Assembly: GCA_014860445.1 (NCBI GenBank) | Contig: JACZJT010000052.1 | Location: 229,265-293,264 of the forward strand | Direction of reading: 5' to 3' | Source: Burkholderiales bacterium | Lineage (GTDB): Bacteria; Pseudomonadota; Gammaproteobacteria; Burkholderiales; SG8-39 | Length of the DNA stretch: 64,000 bases | Shown: positions 1 through 8,808 of the stretch, one piece after another | How the letters are laid out: each line of letters starts with the position of its first letter | Numbering within the stretch: the stretch's first letter is position 1 | Position numbers and translations under genes: made by a program | The notes under the pieces: model-generated | What the model saw: only the letters and a program-made list of their open reading frames with translations | Database searches by the model: none | What the model was told of the DNA's origin: nothing

Positions 1-786
1 CACAATCGGATTGACAAGATCCGGGCGCGTCAGCGGCGCCATGTGCCCGCCGTCCGGTATCGTCACAAATGTCCAGTGGGGGCACGCACCTTGAAACAGT
101 TCCGCGATCTCCCGCAACGCCAACCTGGTATTGGCGCTGTGAATGAGAAGGGTCTTCGTGCGCAACTTTTCAAACACCTCTACGGTGGTGGCGTCACTGT
201 GGACGCAATCCCATTCGTAGTAATTCGGCAACAGCAACTTTGCAAAAGCCGCGCGCCGCTCGGCCGGCATTTGCGCCCATGATCCGTCGCCGGAGAAATA
301 CTCGGCGAAGCGTTCGGCCAGCGCCATCCAGTTGCCCTGCTTCCCAAGGGTCTTTACGTCGTCATGCATAGCCATCGCTTCGGCAAACGCTTCAGTGCGG
401 CCGTCGAGCTCGAGCAGGTAGAAGGGATTGGGTTCGTACAGGGCAAGGTGCGACACGCGATCCCCCATGCTCGCGGCGACCTTCAATGCGACCGCCCCAC
501 CAAACGAATGGCCGACGAGCCGGATCGGGCCGGAGATGCAATCGCAAACGGTCTCGATCAGAGTGACGTGATCCGCGAGGGTTTGCGTCCCATCCATCTG
601 CCATGGAGTCGTTTCGCCGTAGCCGTAGAGATTAGGAGCCAGAACGCGGAAGCGGTCCTTGAGTTCATGGACCAGCCGCTTCCACTGTCGGTTTCCGCTG
701 ACAGAACTGTGGATCAGGACGACAGTCTCCCCGTCGCCGTCGTCGGTAAAGTCTATCTTCAGTTCGCCGCGAGATATGAGTGGCAT
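1..786 (-). CDS. alpha/beta hydrolase, C-terminus outside window (partial)
   Basis: The minus strand stays open from an ATG at 786 to the window edge (262 codons visible, no stop). The translation has the alpha/beta-hydrolase fold signature: an early strand VVLIHSS at about residues 22-28, the nucleophile elbow GHSFGG with its serine near residue 94, and a late GGHMAPL segment that supplies the probable catalytic histidine near residue 251. The protein therefore looks almost complete, with only a short tail missing. Substrate is unknown; the closest general type is the small-molecule ester or C-C bond hydrolases. It is transcribed away from thrC and has its own promoter-like sequence upstream (871-898). 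Family assignment is firm, function is not. Confidence 0.85.
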   Translation of the reverse strand, partial: MPLISRGELKIDFTDDGDGETVVLIHSSVSGNRQWKRLVHELKDRFRVLAPNLYGYGETTPWQMDGTQTLADHVTLIETVCDCISGPIRLVGHSFGGAVALKVAASMGDRVSHLALYEPNPFYLLELDGRTEAFAEAMAMHDDVKTLGKQGNWMALAERFAEYFSGDGSWAQMPAERRAAFAKLLLPNYYEWDCVHSDATTVEVFEKLRTKTLLIHSANTRLALREIAELFQGACPHWTFVTIPDGGHMAPLTRPDLVNPIV

Positions 787-1156
787 ACGCCTCTCCTTTT
801 TTGCACTTGTGGCTTGTGCCAAGGTCGAATCGCGGCAACCCACTTGAGCGACCAGCGGCGACTCGAGGCAATTATATTGATGAAGCCTGAAGTATCAAAC
901 TCAATCGCGGAAGGCTGCTATTGGCCGGTAGCTGCCCTCGACACCCGCCGCTTAGTCCCTAAGCATCACAATTTCGGAGTCTGTTCTGGTTCGCGCCGAC
1001 CGGATAATCGAACGCCCCCCTGACCGGGACATCCGACCGGCAGTTGGTTTCCATGTCTAAATGTTCAACAATGGTTTTCAGAACATGTCACGAATACTAA
1101 TATTGCAACGAATTGTGTTGCCAATTTCGGCAATGATGCGGGAACGCTGGCGCTGA
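787..1156. other. 370-bp intergenic region, no gene seen
   Basis: The stretch separates the hydrolase start from the thrC stop. It carries the hydrolase promoter at 871-898. Its right half (about 1045-1135) is comparatively AT-rich and non-coding in appearance. A perfect 16-bp palindrome, GGCGCTGATCAGCGCC, lies at 1149-1164 and covers the thrC stop codon; it may help end thrC transcription, but no T-run follows. Nothing else was recognised. Confidence 0.5.
871..898 (-). promoter_or_regulatory. sigma-70-like promoter for the alpha/beta hydrolase
   Basis: On the minus strand, TTGATA (893-898) and a perfect TATAAT (871-876) are separated by 16 bp. A transcript would start near 864 and give a leader of roughly 75-80 nt before the ATG at 786. 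This is seen in sequence; activity is inferred. Confidence 0.6.
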
Positions 1157-2569
1157 TCAGCGCCCGGTATTGCGCAGGATATATGCTTTCACTGCGTCCG
1201 CATCCGCATCCATCACTTCGAAGCGCTGCGGCAGCGACTCCAATTTCTCGCAGCCCGGCGGATAGTCAGGGTCGCGCCCCAGCGCTTCGCGTATCGTTTC
1301 AGCGAATTTCACCGGCAACGCCGTCTCCAGGCAAATCAGCGCAATCCCCGGCTGGCGGTGTTCCAGGCCGACCTTAAACCCGTCCGCGGTATGCGTGTCG
1401 ATCATCACGCCGTAGTCCTGGTACACACGACGGATGGTCGCAAGCCGGTCTGCATGAGTGCTCGAGCCGGACACGAAACCGTACTCCTGCACATTGGCGA
1501 AGTAAGGCGTGCCGGCGAGGTTGAATTCGCCGCCCGCATCGACCTTGCTCCATAGGGTTTTCACCAGCGCGCCGTCGCGCCCGACCAGGTCATAGACGAA
1601 ACGCTCGAAATTGGAGGCCTTGGAAATGTCCATCGACGGGCTGGAAGTCTGCGCGACCTGGCTCGAAGGACGAACGCGGTAGCGACCGGTGCGAAAGAAT
1701 TCGTCCAGCACGTTGTTCTCGTTGGTGGCGAGGATAAGGCGCGCGATCGGCAGGCCCATCATGCGCGCGATGTGTCCGGCGCAGATGTTGCCGAAGTTGC
1801 CCGAGGGCACCGCAAACGCGACCTGCTCGTCGTTCGACTTCGTCACGGCGAAATAGCCGCGAAAGTAATACACGATCTGCGCCGCGACCCGGGCCCAGTT
1901 GATCGAATTGACGGCGCCGATGTTCTGACTCGCCTTGAACGCGGCGTCGTTGTTCACCGCCTTGACCATGTCCTGGCAATCGTCGAACACGCCGCGCACG
2001 GCGATGTTGTAGATGTTCGCGTCCTGCAGAGAAAACATCTGCGCCGTCTGAAATGCGCTCATCTTTCCCTGCGGCGAAAGCATGAACACGTTGACGCCCC
2101 GCTTGCCCCGCAGCGCGTACTCGGCCGAGGATCCGGTATCGCCCGAGGTCGCGCCGAGGATGTTGAGTTGCCCCCCGCTTTTCGCAAGCACGTACTCGAA
2201 CAGGTTGCCGAGCAGTTGCATCGCCATGTCCTTGAACGCAAGCGTCGGCCCGTTCGACAGTTCGAGGATATGCAGTCCCGGCGCAAGCGTCTTGACCGGC
2301 GTGATTGCGTCGGTGCGAAATGCGGCGCTGGTATAGGTCTTCGCGCACAGCGCCTTCAGGTCCGCAACCGGAATGTCATCGCAGAACTTCTGCAGCACTA
2401 CGCAGGCCAGATCGGCGTAGGAGAGCTTGCGCCAGTCGGCAAGTTCGGCCGCACTGATCTGCGGATAATGTTCCGGCACGGCGAGCCCGCCGTCCGGGCA
2501 CAGGCCGCCCAGCAGGATCTGCGTGAAAGTCTGCGGCGCCATGCCGCCGCGCGTCGAAACGTAGCGCAT
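1157..2569 (-). CDS. thrC: threonine synthase
   Basis: ThrC converts O-phosphohomoserine to threonine using PLP. The 470-residue protein begins MRYVSTRGG, the usual start of the long proteobacterial ThrC type, and carries the PLP-lysine motif LAFKDMAMQ at about 110-118 (Lys113). The glycine/serine-rich GATSGDTGSSAEYA phosphate-binding segment follows. The ATG at 2569 lies 7 bp after the hom stop, so the two genes are co-transcribed. The frame remains open upstream into hom, but that extension reads as arginine/serine-rich nonsense antiphase to hom and was not used. Hom makes homoserine immediately upstream in the pathway; a homoserine kinase is not in the window. Confidence 0.96.
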   Translation of the reverse strand: MRYVSTRGGMAPQTFTQILLGGLCPDGGLAVPEHYPQISAAELADWRKLSYADLACVVLQKFCDDIPVADLKALCAKTYTSAAFRTDAITPVKTLAPGLHILELSNGPTLAFKDMAMQLLGNLFEYVLAKSGGQLNILGATSGDTGSSAEYALRGKRGVNVFMLSPQGKMSAFQTAQMFSLQDANIYNIAVRGVFDDCQDMVKAVNNDAAFKASQNIGAVNSINWARVAAQIVYYFRGYFAVTKSNDEQVAFAVPSGNFGNICAGHIARMMGLPIARLILATNENNVLDEFFRTGRYRVRPSSQVAQTSSPSMDISKASNFERFVYDLVGRDGALVKTLWSKVDAGGEFNLAGTPYFANVQEYGFVSGSSTHADRLATIRRVYQDYGVMIDTHTADGFKVGLEHRQPGIALICLETALPVKFAETIREALGRDPDYPPGCEKLESLPQRFEVMDADADAVKAYILRNTGR

Positions 2570-2576
2570 GCCGAAA

Positions 2577-3923
2577 CTAGTTGCGCCCCAGTTCTTCGAG
2601 CCGGATGCGGGTGACCCTGCCCGACACCACCGGCAGCGCCTCGATTGCCTCGATCGCGGCGTTGATCTGCTTTTCGCGCGTCTCGTGCGTGAGCATGATG
2701 ATGTCCACCAGCTCTTCGCCTTCGGACGGCTCCTTCTGCACCATCGCGTCGATCGAAACGCTGCGGTCGGCGAGGATGCGGGTGATGTCGGCGAGCACGC
2801 CCGGCCGGTCCACGACGCGCATGCGCATATAGTAGGACGTGACCACCTCCTCCATCGGCAGGATGGCGACATCCGACAACTGGTCCGGTTGAAATGCAAG
2901 ATGCGGCACGCGGTGTTCCGGGTCGGCGGTGTGCATGCGCGTGACGTCGACCAGGTCGGCGACCACCGCGCTCGCAGTCGGCTCGGCGCCCGCGCCGGCG
3001 CCGTAGTAGAGCGTCGCACCGACCGCGTCGCCCTTCACCAGGATCGCGTTCATGACCCCTTCGACGTTGGCGATCAGGCGCCGCACGGGAATCAGCGTCG
3101 GGTGCACGCGCAGTTCGATGCCTTCCGCGGTCCTGCGGGTGATGCCGAGCAGCTTGATGCGGTAGCCGAGTTGTTCTGCGTAGCGTATGTCGTCCTGGGT
3201 CAGCGCGGAAATGCCTTCGGTGTACGCCTTTTCCAGCTGCATCGGGATGCCGAATGCGATCGCCGCCATGATGGTGAGCTTGTGCGCCGCGTCGACGCCC
3301 TCGATGTCGAATGTGGGATCGGTCTCGGCGTAACCCAGGCGCTGCGCCTCCTTCAATACCGTATCGAAGGCGAGTCCCTTGTCGCGCATTTCCGACAGGA
3401 TGAAGTTCGAGGTGCCGTTGATGATGCCGGCGATCCATTCGATGCGGTTGGCGGTCAGCCCTTCGCGCAATGCCTTGATGATCGGGATGCCCCCGGCCAC
3501 CGCCCCCTCGAATGCCACCATCACACCCTTCGCCTGCGCCGCGGCGAAAATCTCGTTGCCGTGCGTCGCAAGCAGCGCCTTGTTCGCGGTCACCACGTGC
3601 TTGCCGTTGGCGATCGCCTTGAGTACCAGTTCGCGCGCGATGCCGTAGCCGCCGATCAGTTCGACGACGATGTCGATGGAAGGATCGTTCACCACCTCCC
3701 AGGCGTCGGCGGTGACCGCGGCATCGCCTCCGACCAATTTACGCGCCCGCGCCAGATCCTTGTCGGCGACCTTGGCAATGCGTATCCCGCGCCCGGCGCG
3801 ACGTTTGATTTCCTCCTGGTTGCGCGCAAGCACATTCCAGGTGCCGCCGCCGACGGTGCCTATGCCTAGCAGGCCGACGCTGATCGGATTCATGCCGGCC
3901 GTTTTCTCTGCAATCGCTGTCAC
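2577..3923 (-). CDS. hom: homoserine dehydrogenase
   Basis: Hom reduces aspartate semialdehyde to homoserine with NAD(P)H, the branch point to threonine and methionine. The 448-residue protein has the N-terminal Rossmann motif [11 protein letters not shown] (about 18-28), the catalytic homoserine dehydrogenase domain with [13 protein letters not shown], and a C-terminal ACT domain (about 350-440, [16 protein letters not shown]) that normally mediates feedback inhibition by threonine. The start overlaps the stop of the aminotransferase by 4 bp; a second in-frame ATG at residue 11 ([10 protein letters not shown]) is an equally plausible start. It forms an operon with alaC-like and thrC genes. 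Confidence 0.96.
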   Translation of the reverse strand: MTAIAEKTAGMNPISVGLLGIGTVGGGTWNVLARNQEEIKRRAGRGIRIAKVADKDLARARKLVGGDAAVTADAWEVVNDPSIDIVVELIGGYGIARELVLKAIANGKHVVTANKALLATHGNEIFAAAQAKGVMVAFEGAVAGGIPIIKALREGLTANRIEWIAGIINGTSNFILSEMRDKGLAFDTVLKEAQRLGYAETDPTFDIEGVDAAHKLTIMAAIAFGIPMQLEKAYTEGISALTQDDIRYAEQLGYRIKLLGITRRTAEGIELRVHPTLIPVRRLIANVEGVMNAILVKGDAVGATLYYGAGAGAEPTASAVVADLVDVTRMHTADPEHRVPHLAFQPDQLSDVAILPMEEVVTSYYMRMRVVDRPGVLADITRILADRSVSIDAMVQKEPSEGEELVDIIMLTHETREKQINAAIEAIEALPVVSGRVTRIRLEELGRN

Positions 3924-5104
3924 AACACACCATCCTTCTTGAACATATCCTTGAACCCGCGCAGAGCCTGGCGGCTTCTCGATTCATTTTCGATCAATGC
4001 GATGCGTACATGATCGTCGCCATAATCGCCGAAGCCGATGCCCGGTGACACCGCCACCTTGGCGTCGGTGAGGATTTTTTTTGCAAACTCGAGCGAACCC
4101 ATTCCGGTGTAATGCGGCGGGATCTTGGCCCAGATATACATTGAGGCCTTGGGGTTGGACACCATCCAACCCATTTCGTGCATGCCCTTCACCATGACGT
4201 CGCGCCGCTTCTGGTATTTGAGTCGCACTTCTTCGACGCAGTCCTGCGGCCCCTCCAGGGCCACGATGGAGGCGACCTGGATCGGCGCGAAGGTGCCGTA
4301 GTCGTGATAGCTCTTGATGCGCGCGAGCGCGTGTACCAGGTCCTTGTTGCCGACCATGAAACCTATGCGCCAGCCCGCCATGTTGTAGCTTTTCGACATG
4401 GTGAAGAATTCCACCGCGACGTCGCGCGCGCCCGGCACCTGCATGATGGAAGGCGCCTTCCAGCCGTCGAAGGTGATGTCGGCGTAGGCCAGGTCGTGCA
4501 CCACCATGATGTCGTGCGCCTTGGCCAGCGCGATCACCCGCTCGAAAAATTCCAGTTCGACGCACATCGCCGTCGGGTTCGAAGGAAAACCGATCACCAG
4601 CATTTTCGGTTTCGGTATCAGTTCGCGAATCGCGCGCTCGGCTTCGGCGAAGAAATCCACGCCCGGCGTCATGCGCACCGAGCGGATGTCGGCCCCTGCA
4701 ATAATCGCGCCGTAGATGTGGATCGGGTAGCTGGGGTTGGGCACCAGCACGGTATCGCCGCGCTCCAGCGTCGCAAGCATCAGGTGCGCCAGGCCCTCCT
4801 TCGAGCCGATGGTGACGATGGCTTCGGAGTCCGGATCGAATTCCACGCCGTAACGCCGCTGGTACCATGTGGTAATCGCGCGGCGCAGCCGCGGTATGCC
4901 CTTGGATACCGAATAGCCGTGTGTGTCGGTGCGCTGCGCCGCTTCCACCAGCTTGTCGACGATGTGTTTGGGCGTGGCCCCGTCGGGGTTGCCCATGCTC
5001 AGGTCGATGATGTCCTCGCCTGCCCGGCGGGCTGCCATCTTCAATTCGTTGGTGATATTGAAAACGTAAGGCGGCAGACGCTCGATTCGCGAAAATTGTC
5101 TCAT
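3920..5104 (-). CDS. alaC: alanine-type pyridoxal-phosphate aminotransferase (AlaC-like)
   Basis: This 394-residue class I/II aminotransferase matches the AlaC group that makes alanine from pyruvate and glutamate and is typically found directly upstream of hom-thrC in betaproteobacteria. Visible motifs are SMGNPDG at about 36-42, PNPSYPIH at 122-129, the GFPSNPT segment at 172-178 and the PLP-lysine motif [11 protein letters not shown] (Lys238). It is the first gene of the minus-strand operon and is divergent from the arn operon, with about 100 bp between the starts. A role in supplying or recycling an amino donor for the aspartate family is inferred from the location only. Confidence 0.9.
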   Translation of the reverse strand: MRQFSRIERLPPYVFNITNELKMAARRAGEDIIDLSMGNPDGATPKHIVDKLVEAAQRTDTHGYSVSKGIPRLRRAITTWYQRRYGVEFDPDSEAIVTIGSKEGLAHLMLATLERGDTVLVPNPSYPIHIYGAIIAGADIRSVRMTPGVDFFAEAERAIRELIPKPKMLVIGFPSNPTAMCVELEFFERVIALAKAHDIMVVHDLAYADITFDGWKAPSIMQVPGARDVAVEFFTMSKSYNMAGWRIGFMVGNKDLVHALARIKSYHDYGTFAPIQVASIVALEGPQDCVEEVRLKYQKRRDVMVKGMHEMGWMVSNPKASMYIWAKIPPHYTGMGSLEFAKKILTDAKVAVSPGIGFGDYGDDHVRIALIENESRSRQALRGFKDMFKKDGVL

Positions 5105-5120
5105 ATGGTGCAGTGCAAAG

Positions 5121-5173
5121 TGGCGGTAATTGGCGGTAAGTCGGTCGCGGTAAGTGTCGAAAAAGTTTATAAT
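5121..5173 (+). promoter_or_regulatory. divergent control region with three GCGGTAA repeats and a TATAAT box
   Basis: Between alaC and the first gene of the arn operon, the heptamer GCGGTAA occurs at 5123, 5133 and 5147; the first two are part of a 9-bp direct repeat TGGCGGTAA spaced 10 bp apart. A perfect TATAAT follows at 5168-5173, about 34 bp before the TTG start at 5207. No good -35 box precedes it, which fits an activator-dependent promoter. The bound protein is unknown, and no PmrA-type CTTAAG repeat is present. Confidence 0.45.
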
Positions 5174-5206
5174 TTTAGCCTATTTGCACGCACCCTTGAA
5201 GGTCCT

Positions 5207-5578
5207 TTGAAGCTCCATCTGTCCAACGTTTCCGGCATCAACCTGTTCACCGGCTACGGCGAAGGTTACGTTATGGTCAACCGGCAGCGCCACGCGCAGA
5301 ACCTGGTGGTGCTCAACGACAGCATCGTGACCGACTGGCAGCCCGCAGGGTTCGACGAACTGACCGCCGACGATTTCCGCCGCCTCGCCGAACTGAAGCC
5401 CGAAATCGTGCTGCTCGGCACCGGCACGCGCCTGCGCTTTCCGAGGCCGGAGTTGACGCGCGCGCTCCACGAGGCGCGCATCGGCCTCGAGGTGATGGAT
5501 ATTCAGGCCGCCTGCCGCACCTACAATATTCTCGCGGCGGAGGAGCGCAAAGTCGCTGCCGCCCTGTTATTCAGTTGA
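5207..5578 (+). CDS. Mth938-like (DUF498) domain protein
   Basis: A 123-residue protein of the Mth938/NDUFAF3-like family, small beta-rich proteins of unclear function in bacteria. The N-terminus MKLHLSNVSGINLFTGYGEG and the later EIVLLGTGTRLRFP segment are characteristic. The start chosen is the TTG at 5207, because the conserved N-terminus begins there and a GAAGG lies about 5 bp upstream; the next in-frame ATG (5272) would remove it. The stop overlaps the arnT start (TTGA), so translation is coupled. Membership in the arn operon is by position; a role in lipid A modification is not implied by the family. Confidence 0.85.
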   Translation: MKLHLSNVSGINLFTGYGEGYVMVNRQRHAQNLVVLNDSIVTDWQPAGFDELTADDFRRLAELKPEIVLLGTGTRLRFPRPELTRALHEARIGLEVMDIQAACRTYNILAAEERKVAAALLFS

Positions 5579-7224
5579 ACAAAGCCGCCGCCCGCATACT
5601 CATCCTGCTGTTCGCCTTCGCGGCGATTTGGTTCTCCAATCTCGAATATCGCAAGCTGGTCAACCCGGACGAAGGGCGCTACGCCGAGATTCCGCGCGAA
5701 ATGGTGGCCAGCGGCGACTGGACCACGCCGCGCCTGAACGACATCAAGTATTTCGAAAAACCCGCGCTGCAATACTGGGCAACGGCAGCGGCATTCACCG
5801 TGTTCGGCGAGCACCAGTGGACAGCCAGGCTATGGAGCGCCCTCACCGGCTTTCTCGGCGTACTCATGGTGTGGTTCACCGGCCGGCGGCTGTTCGGCGC
5901 GCGGGCGGGCGGCTATGCAGCGCTGGTGCTGGCGTCCAGCCTGCTCTGGGTGCTGATCGCGCACGTCAACACCCTGGACATGGGCGTGAGTTTCTTCCTG
6001 TCCGCTGCGGTATGCGCCTTCCTGCTCGCCCAGCACGACACTGCCGCCGCGCGCGCGCGCGAGCGCTGGATGCTCGCCGCCTGGGCCGCGCTCGCGCTGG
6101 CGGTGCTGTCCAAGGGACTGATCGGCCTCGCCCTGCCCGGCGCGGCGCTGGTGCTTTACATGCTGATCGAGCGTGACTGGCGCCTCGTCGGCCGCGTGCA
6201 CCTATTTACCGGAATCGCATTACTGCTCGCGCTGACCCTGCCCTGGTTCGTGGCGGTATCGCGCGCCAATCCGGAGTTCTTTCATTTCTTTTTCATCCAC
6301 GAGCATTTCGAGCGCTTCCTGACCAAGCAGCACGGGCGTTACCAGCCCCCCTACTACTTTATCCCGGTGTTGCTGGCGGGCATGCTCCCCTGGACGATCG
6401 CATTGCTCGACGCCCTCGCGCGCGCCTGGAAGCGCGACCCGGGTCAGCGCTTTCAGGTGCAACGCTTCCTGCTCGTGTGGGCGGCGGTGGTGTTCGTGTT
6501 CTTTTCCGCATCGAGTTCCAAACTGGTGTCCTACATTCTGCCCATGTTCCCGGCGCTGGCCTTGATCACCGGCGCACGCCTGGCCCGGCTCGGCGCGCGC
6601 GCACTCGCCTGGCAAACCCTGCCTGCGGCGCTCGCCGGCGTGGCCTTGCTGGCCTTTCTTCCCGGAATCGAGCGCTACGCAAGCCGCGAGGTGCCGGTCG
6701 AGTTGTTCCGGGACTACGCCGACTGGCTGATCGCAGCCGGCCTGGTGCAGATATCGGGTGCAAGCGCGTGCGCCTGGCTTGCATGGCGCGGCAGGACCAA
6801 TGCGGCGCTCGTGATATTGGCCGGCACCGGACTGGTGTTCGCACAACTCGCGCTGACCGGCCACGAGAGCCTGTCGCGCGCCAATTCCGCGTATTATATT
6901 GTGCAGAAAATCAAACCTGAATTGAAACCCGGCATGCCCTTTTACAGCGTGGACACCTATGACCAGTCGCTGCAGTTTTACCTGCAGCGCCCCACCACCA
7001 TGGTGTCCTACAAGGACGAACTGGGTTTCGGCATCGCGCAGGAACCGCACAAATTCATCCCCGATCTCGCGCGGTTCGAAGTGATATGGAACAAAGAAAC
7101 TGAAGCGCTGGCGATGATGTCGCCCAAGACCTATGAGGGCCTGCGCGCCAAGAACCTGCCCATGCGCATCGTTGCCCGGGACACTCGCAGGATCATCGTC
7201 TCGCGGCAGTTGGGAAATCCATGA
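5575..7224 (+). CDS. arnT: ArnT-family undecaprenyl-phosphate-L-Ara4N transferase (GT83)
   Basis: ArnT is an inner-membrane glycosyltransferase that moves 4-amino-4-deoxy-L-arabinose from its undecaprenyl carrier to lipid A phosphates on the periplasmic side. The 549-residue protein has the family signature near residues 31-62: NPDEGRYAEIPREM followed by GDWTTPRL and FEKPALQYW, including the acidic residue of the first periplasmic loop. Around ten or more hydrophobic helices follow, then a soluble C-terminal domain. The start is a TTG overlapping the previous stop, and the stop overlaps the SMR gene by 4 bp. The other arn genes downstream make the L-Ara4N assignment strong, although GT83 also includes other lipid-A glycosyltransferases. 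Confidence 0.88.
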   Translation: MNKAAARILILLFAFAAIWFSNLEYRKLVNPDEGRYAEIPREMVASGDWTTPRLNDIKYFEKPALQYWATAAAFTVFGEHQWTARLWSALTGFLGVLMVWFTGRRLFGARAGGYAALVLASSLLWVLIAHVNTLDMGVSFFLSAAVCAFLLAQHDTAAARARERWMLAAWAALALAVLSKGLIGLALPGAALVLYMLIERDWRLVGRVHLFTGIALLLALTLPWFVAVSRANPEFFHFFFIHEHFERFLTKQHGRYQPPYYFIPVLLAGMLPWTIALLDALARAWKRDPGQRFQVQRFLLVWAAVVFVFFSASSSKLVSYILPMFPALALITGARLARLGARALAWQTLPAALAGVALLAFLPGIERYASREVPVELFRDYADWLIAAGLVQISGASACAWLAWRGRTNAALVILAGTGLVFAQLALTGHESLSRANSAYYIVQKIKPELKPGMPFYSVDTYDQSLQFYLQRPTTMVSYKDELGFGIAQEPHKFIPDLARFEVIWNKETEALAMMSPKTYEGLRAKNLPMRIVARDTRRIIVSRQLGNP

Positions 7225-7592
7225 GCGTCGTCAGCTTTTCGCTGCTGATGCTGGGCGTGTTTCTCAACGCCACCGCCCAGCTGCTGCTCAAAGCCGGCAC
7301 CAACGCGATCGGTCACTTTGAATTCAACGCCGGCAACATCCTGCCGGTGGGGATGAAGCTCGCGCTTGAACCGCACATCCTGGGCGGCATGGCCTGCTAT
7401 GTGGTGAGCCTAGTGGTGTGGATACTGGGCCTGTCGCGCGTCGAAGTCTCGATTGCCTATCCGCTGCTCTCGATAGGCTATGTGCTCAACGCCGTCGCCG
7501 CCTGGTACCTGTTCGGCGAAGCGGTCAGCATGACGCGGCTTGCGGGCATAGGCGTGATCATCGTCGGCGTCTATATAGTCGCGCGCTCCTGA
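7221..7592 (+). CDS. small SMR/EamA-type membrane protein, ArnE/ArnF-like flippase subunit
   Basis: A 123-residue protein with four predicted transmembrane helices and the small-multidrug-resistance pattern (FLNATAQLLLKAGTN near the N-terminus, SIAYPLLSIGYVLNA in the third helix). In enterobacteria two such proteins, ArnE and ArnF, form the flippase for undecaprenyl-phosphate-L-Ara4N. Only one is present here, so a homodimer or an unlinked partner is expected. It is translationally coupled to arnT on one side and to a 30-codon mini-ORF on the other. Confidence 0.8.
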   Translation: MSVVSFSLLMLGVFLNATAQLLLKAGTNAIGHFEFNAGNILPVGMKLALEPHILGGMACYVVSLVVWILGLSRVEVSIAYPLLSIGYVLNAVAAWYLFGEAVSMTRLAGIGVIIVGVYIVARS

Positions 7593-7686
7593 TGAGCCGG
7601 ATGCCGCATCACTTGCCTTCTATCGCAAGCGCCGCCCTCATTTCGTTTGCTAACTACCGGCGCGCGGTCGTCGCCCGCTCCTGATG
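7578..7686 (+). repeat. 17-bp imperfect direct repeat flanking a 30-codon spacer ORF
   Basis: GTCGCGCGCTCCTGATG (7578-7594) and GTCGCCCGCTCCTGATG (7670-7686) differ at one base and lie 92 bp apart. Each ends in a TGATG stop/start junction. The first closes the SMR gene; the second contains the arnB start. Confidence 0.7.
7592..7684 (+). CDS. 30-residue mini-ORF between the SMR gene and arnB
   Basis: An ATG overlapping the SMR stop (TGATG) opens a 30-codon frame that ends in a TGA overlapping the arnB ATG. Its last residues, VVARS, repeat the end of the SMR protein (IVARS). It probably arose from insertion or duplication at a formerly direct SMR-arnB TGATG junction and may only keep ribosomes moving into arnB. 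No family was recognised; a functional peptide is not claimed. Confidence 0.35.
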   Translation: MSRMPHHLPSIASAALISFANYRRAVVARS

Positions 7687-8808
7687 GATTACCTGCCCTT
7701 CACCCGCCCCTCGATCGACGAGGACACCATCGCGGGCGTGGTCGAGGTGCTGCGCTCGGGCTGGATCACCAGCGGCCCCTGCGTCAAGCAGCTGGAGCAG
7801 GCGCTGTCGCAGTACTTCGGCGACCGGCAGGTGCGGGTGATGAGCTCGGCCACCGGCGCGCTCGAAATCGCCCTGGCCGTCGCCGGCGTGCAGTCAGGCG
7901 ACGAAGTCATCACCACGCCGCTGTCCTGGGTAGCCACGGCCAATGTGATCCTGCGCGCAGGCGCGAAACCGGTGTTCGTGGACGTCGACGCGCGCACGCG
8001 CAATATCGATATCGAACGCATCGAGGCCGCAATCACGCCCCGAACCCGCGCCCTGCTGCCGGTGGATATGGCCGGACTGCCGGTGGACCGCGACCGTCTC
8101 TATGACATCGCCGGACGCCACAAACTGCGCGTCATCGAGGATGCGGCGCAGAGCATGGGCGCCAGCTGGCGCGGCCGGCGCATCGGCAGCTTCGGCGATC
8201 TCGTGGCCATCAGCTTTCACGCCAACAAGAACATCACCACAGCCGAAGGCGGCTGTCTGGTGCTCAGCGACGCGGCTGAAACCGATTTGTGCACCCGGCT
8301 GCGCTTGCAAGGCGTGGTGCGCCTGCCCGACGGCAACCAGGAAGTCGAGGTCGCCGGCGGGAAACACAATCTGACCGATATCGCCGCGCGCATCGGACTG
8401 GGCCAGCTGAAACACCTGGATGCGTTCACCGCGCGCCGCCGCACGCTCGCGCAGCGCTATTTCGAGCGCTTCGATGCCGCTACAGGCTGTGAATTGCCGC
8501 TCGCCGATTTTGCCGATTGCAACTGGCATATGTTTCAGGTCTTGCTGCCGCTGGCGCAGATGAAGCTGGACCGCGGCGGATTCATACAGGCCATGCACCA
8601 ACGCGGCATCGGCGTCGGGGTCCACTACCCGGCGATGCATCTGTTCAGACTTTTCCGTGAACTCGGCTACAATCCGGGCGACTTTCCCCATGCCGAACGT
8701 ATAGGCGCCGCCACGGTGACGCTGCCGCTGTTCCCGGCGATGGCCGACACCGACGTGGACCGCGTCTGCGCCGCCGTCAGTGAAGTCATCCTTGGTGCCA
8801 GGAAATGA
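7684..8808 (+). CDS. arnB: UDP-4-amino-4-deoxy-L-arabinose aminotransferase ArnB
   Basis: ArnB transfers an amino group from glutamate to UDP-4-keto-pentose to give UDP-L-Ara4N. This 374-residue member of the DegT/DnrJ/EryC1 sugar aminotransferase family has SGWITSGP (about 25-32), SSATGALE (54-61) and the PLP-lysine motif SFHANKNITTAEGG (Lys182, compare Lys188 of the Salmonella enzyme), followed by ARIGLGQL. Length is as expected. It overlaps arnC by 4 bp. The assignment to ArnB rather than another sugar aminotransferase rests on the surrounding arnC, arnA and arnD. Confidence 0.93.
   Translation: MDYLPFTRPSIDEDTIAGVVEVLRSGWITSGPCVKQLEQALSQYFGDRQVRVMSSATGALEIALAVAGVQSGDEVITTPLSWVATANVILRAGAKPVFVDVDARTRNIDIERIEAAITPRTRALLPVDMAGLPVDRDRLYDIAGRHKLRVIEDAAQSMGASWRGRRIGSFGDLVAISFHANKNITTAEGGCLVLSDAAETDLCTRLRLQGVVRLPDGNQEVEVAGGKHNLTDIAARIGLGQLKHLDAFTARRRTLAQRYFERFDAATGCELPLADFADCNWHMFQVLLPLAQMKLDRGGFIQAMHQRGIGVGVHYPAMHLFRLFRELGYNPGDFPHAERIGAATVTLPLFPAMADTDVDRVCAAVSEVILGARK

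Noticed and set aside
364..1023. 219-codon plus-strand frame at the window start
   Set aside because: It is antisense to the alpha/beta hydrolase that reads through the minus strand from 786 to the edge with GHSFGG.
2570..3019. 150-codon N-terminal extension of thrC
   Set aside because: It overlaps hom in another frame and reads as low-complexity Arg/Ser/Thr sequence; the conserved ThrC N-terminus starts at 2569.
2568..3869. 433-codon plus-strand open frame opposite hom
   Set aside because: It is antisense to a clear homoserine dehydrogenase and has no recognisable domain; high GC content keeps antisense frames open.
4178..5206. Long plus-strand frame preceding the Mth938 gene
   Set aside because: The upstream part is antisense to alaC; only the last 123 codons match a family, so the start was placed at 5207.
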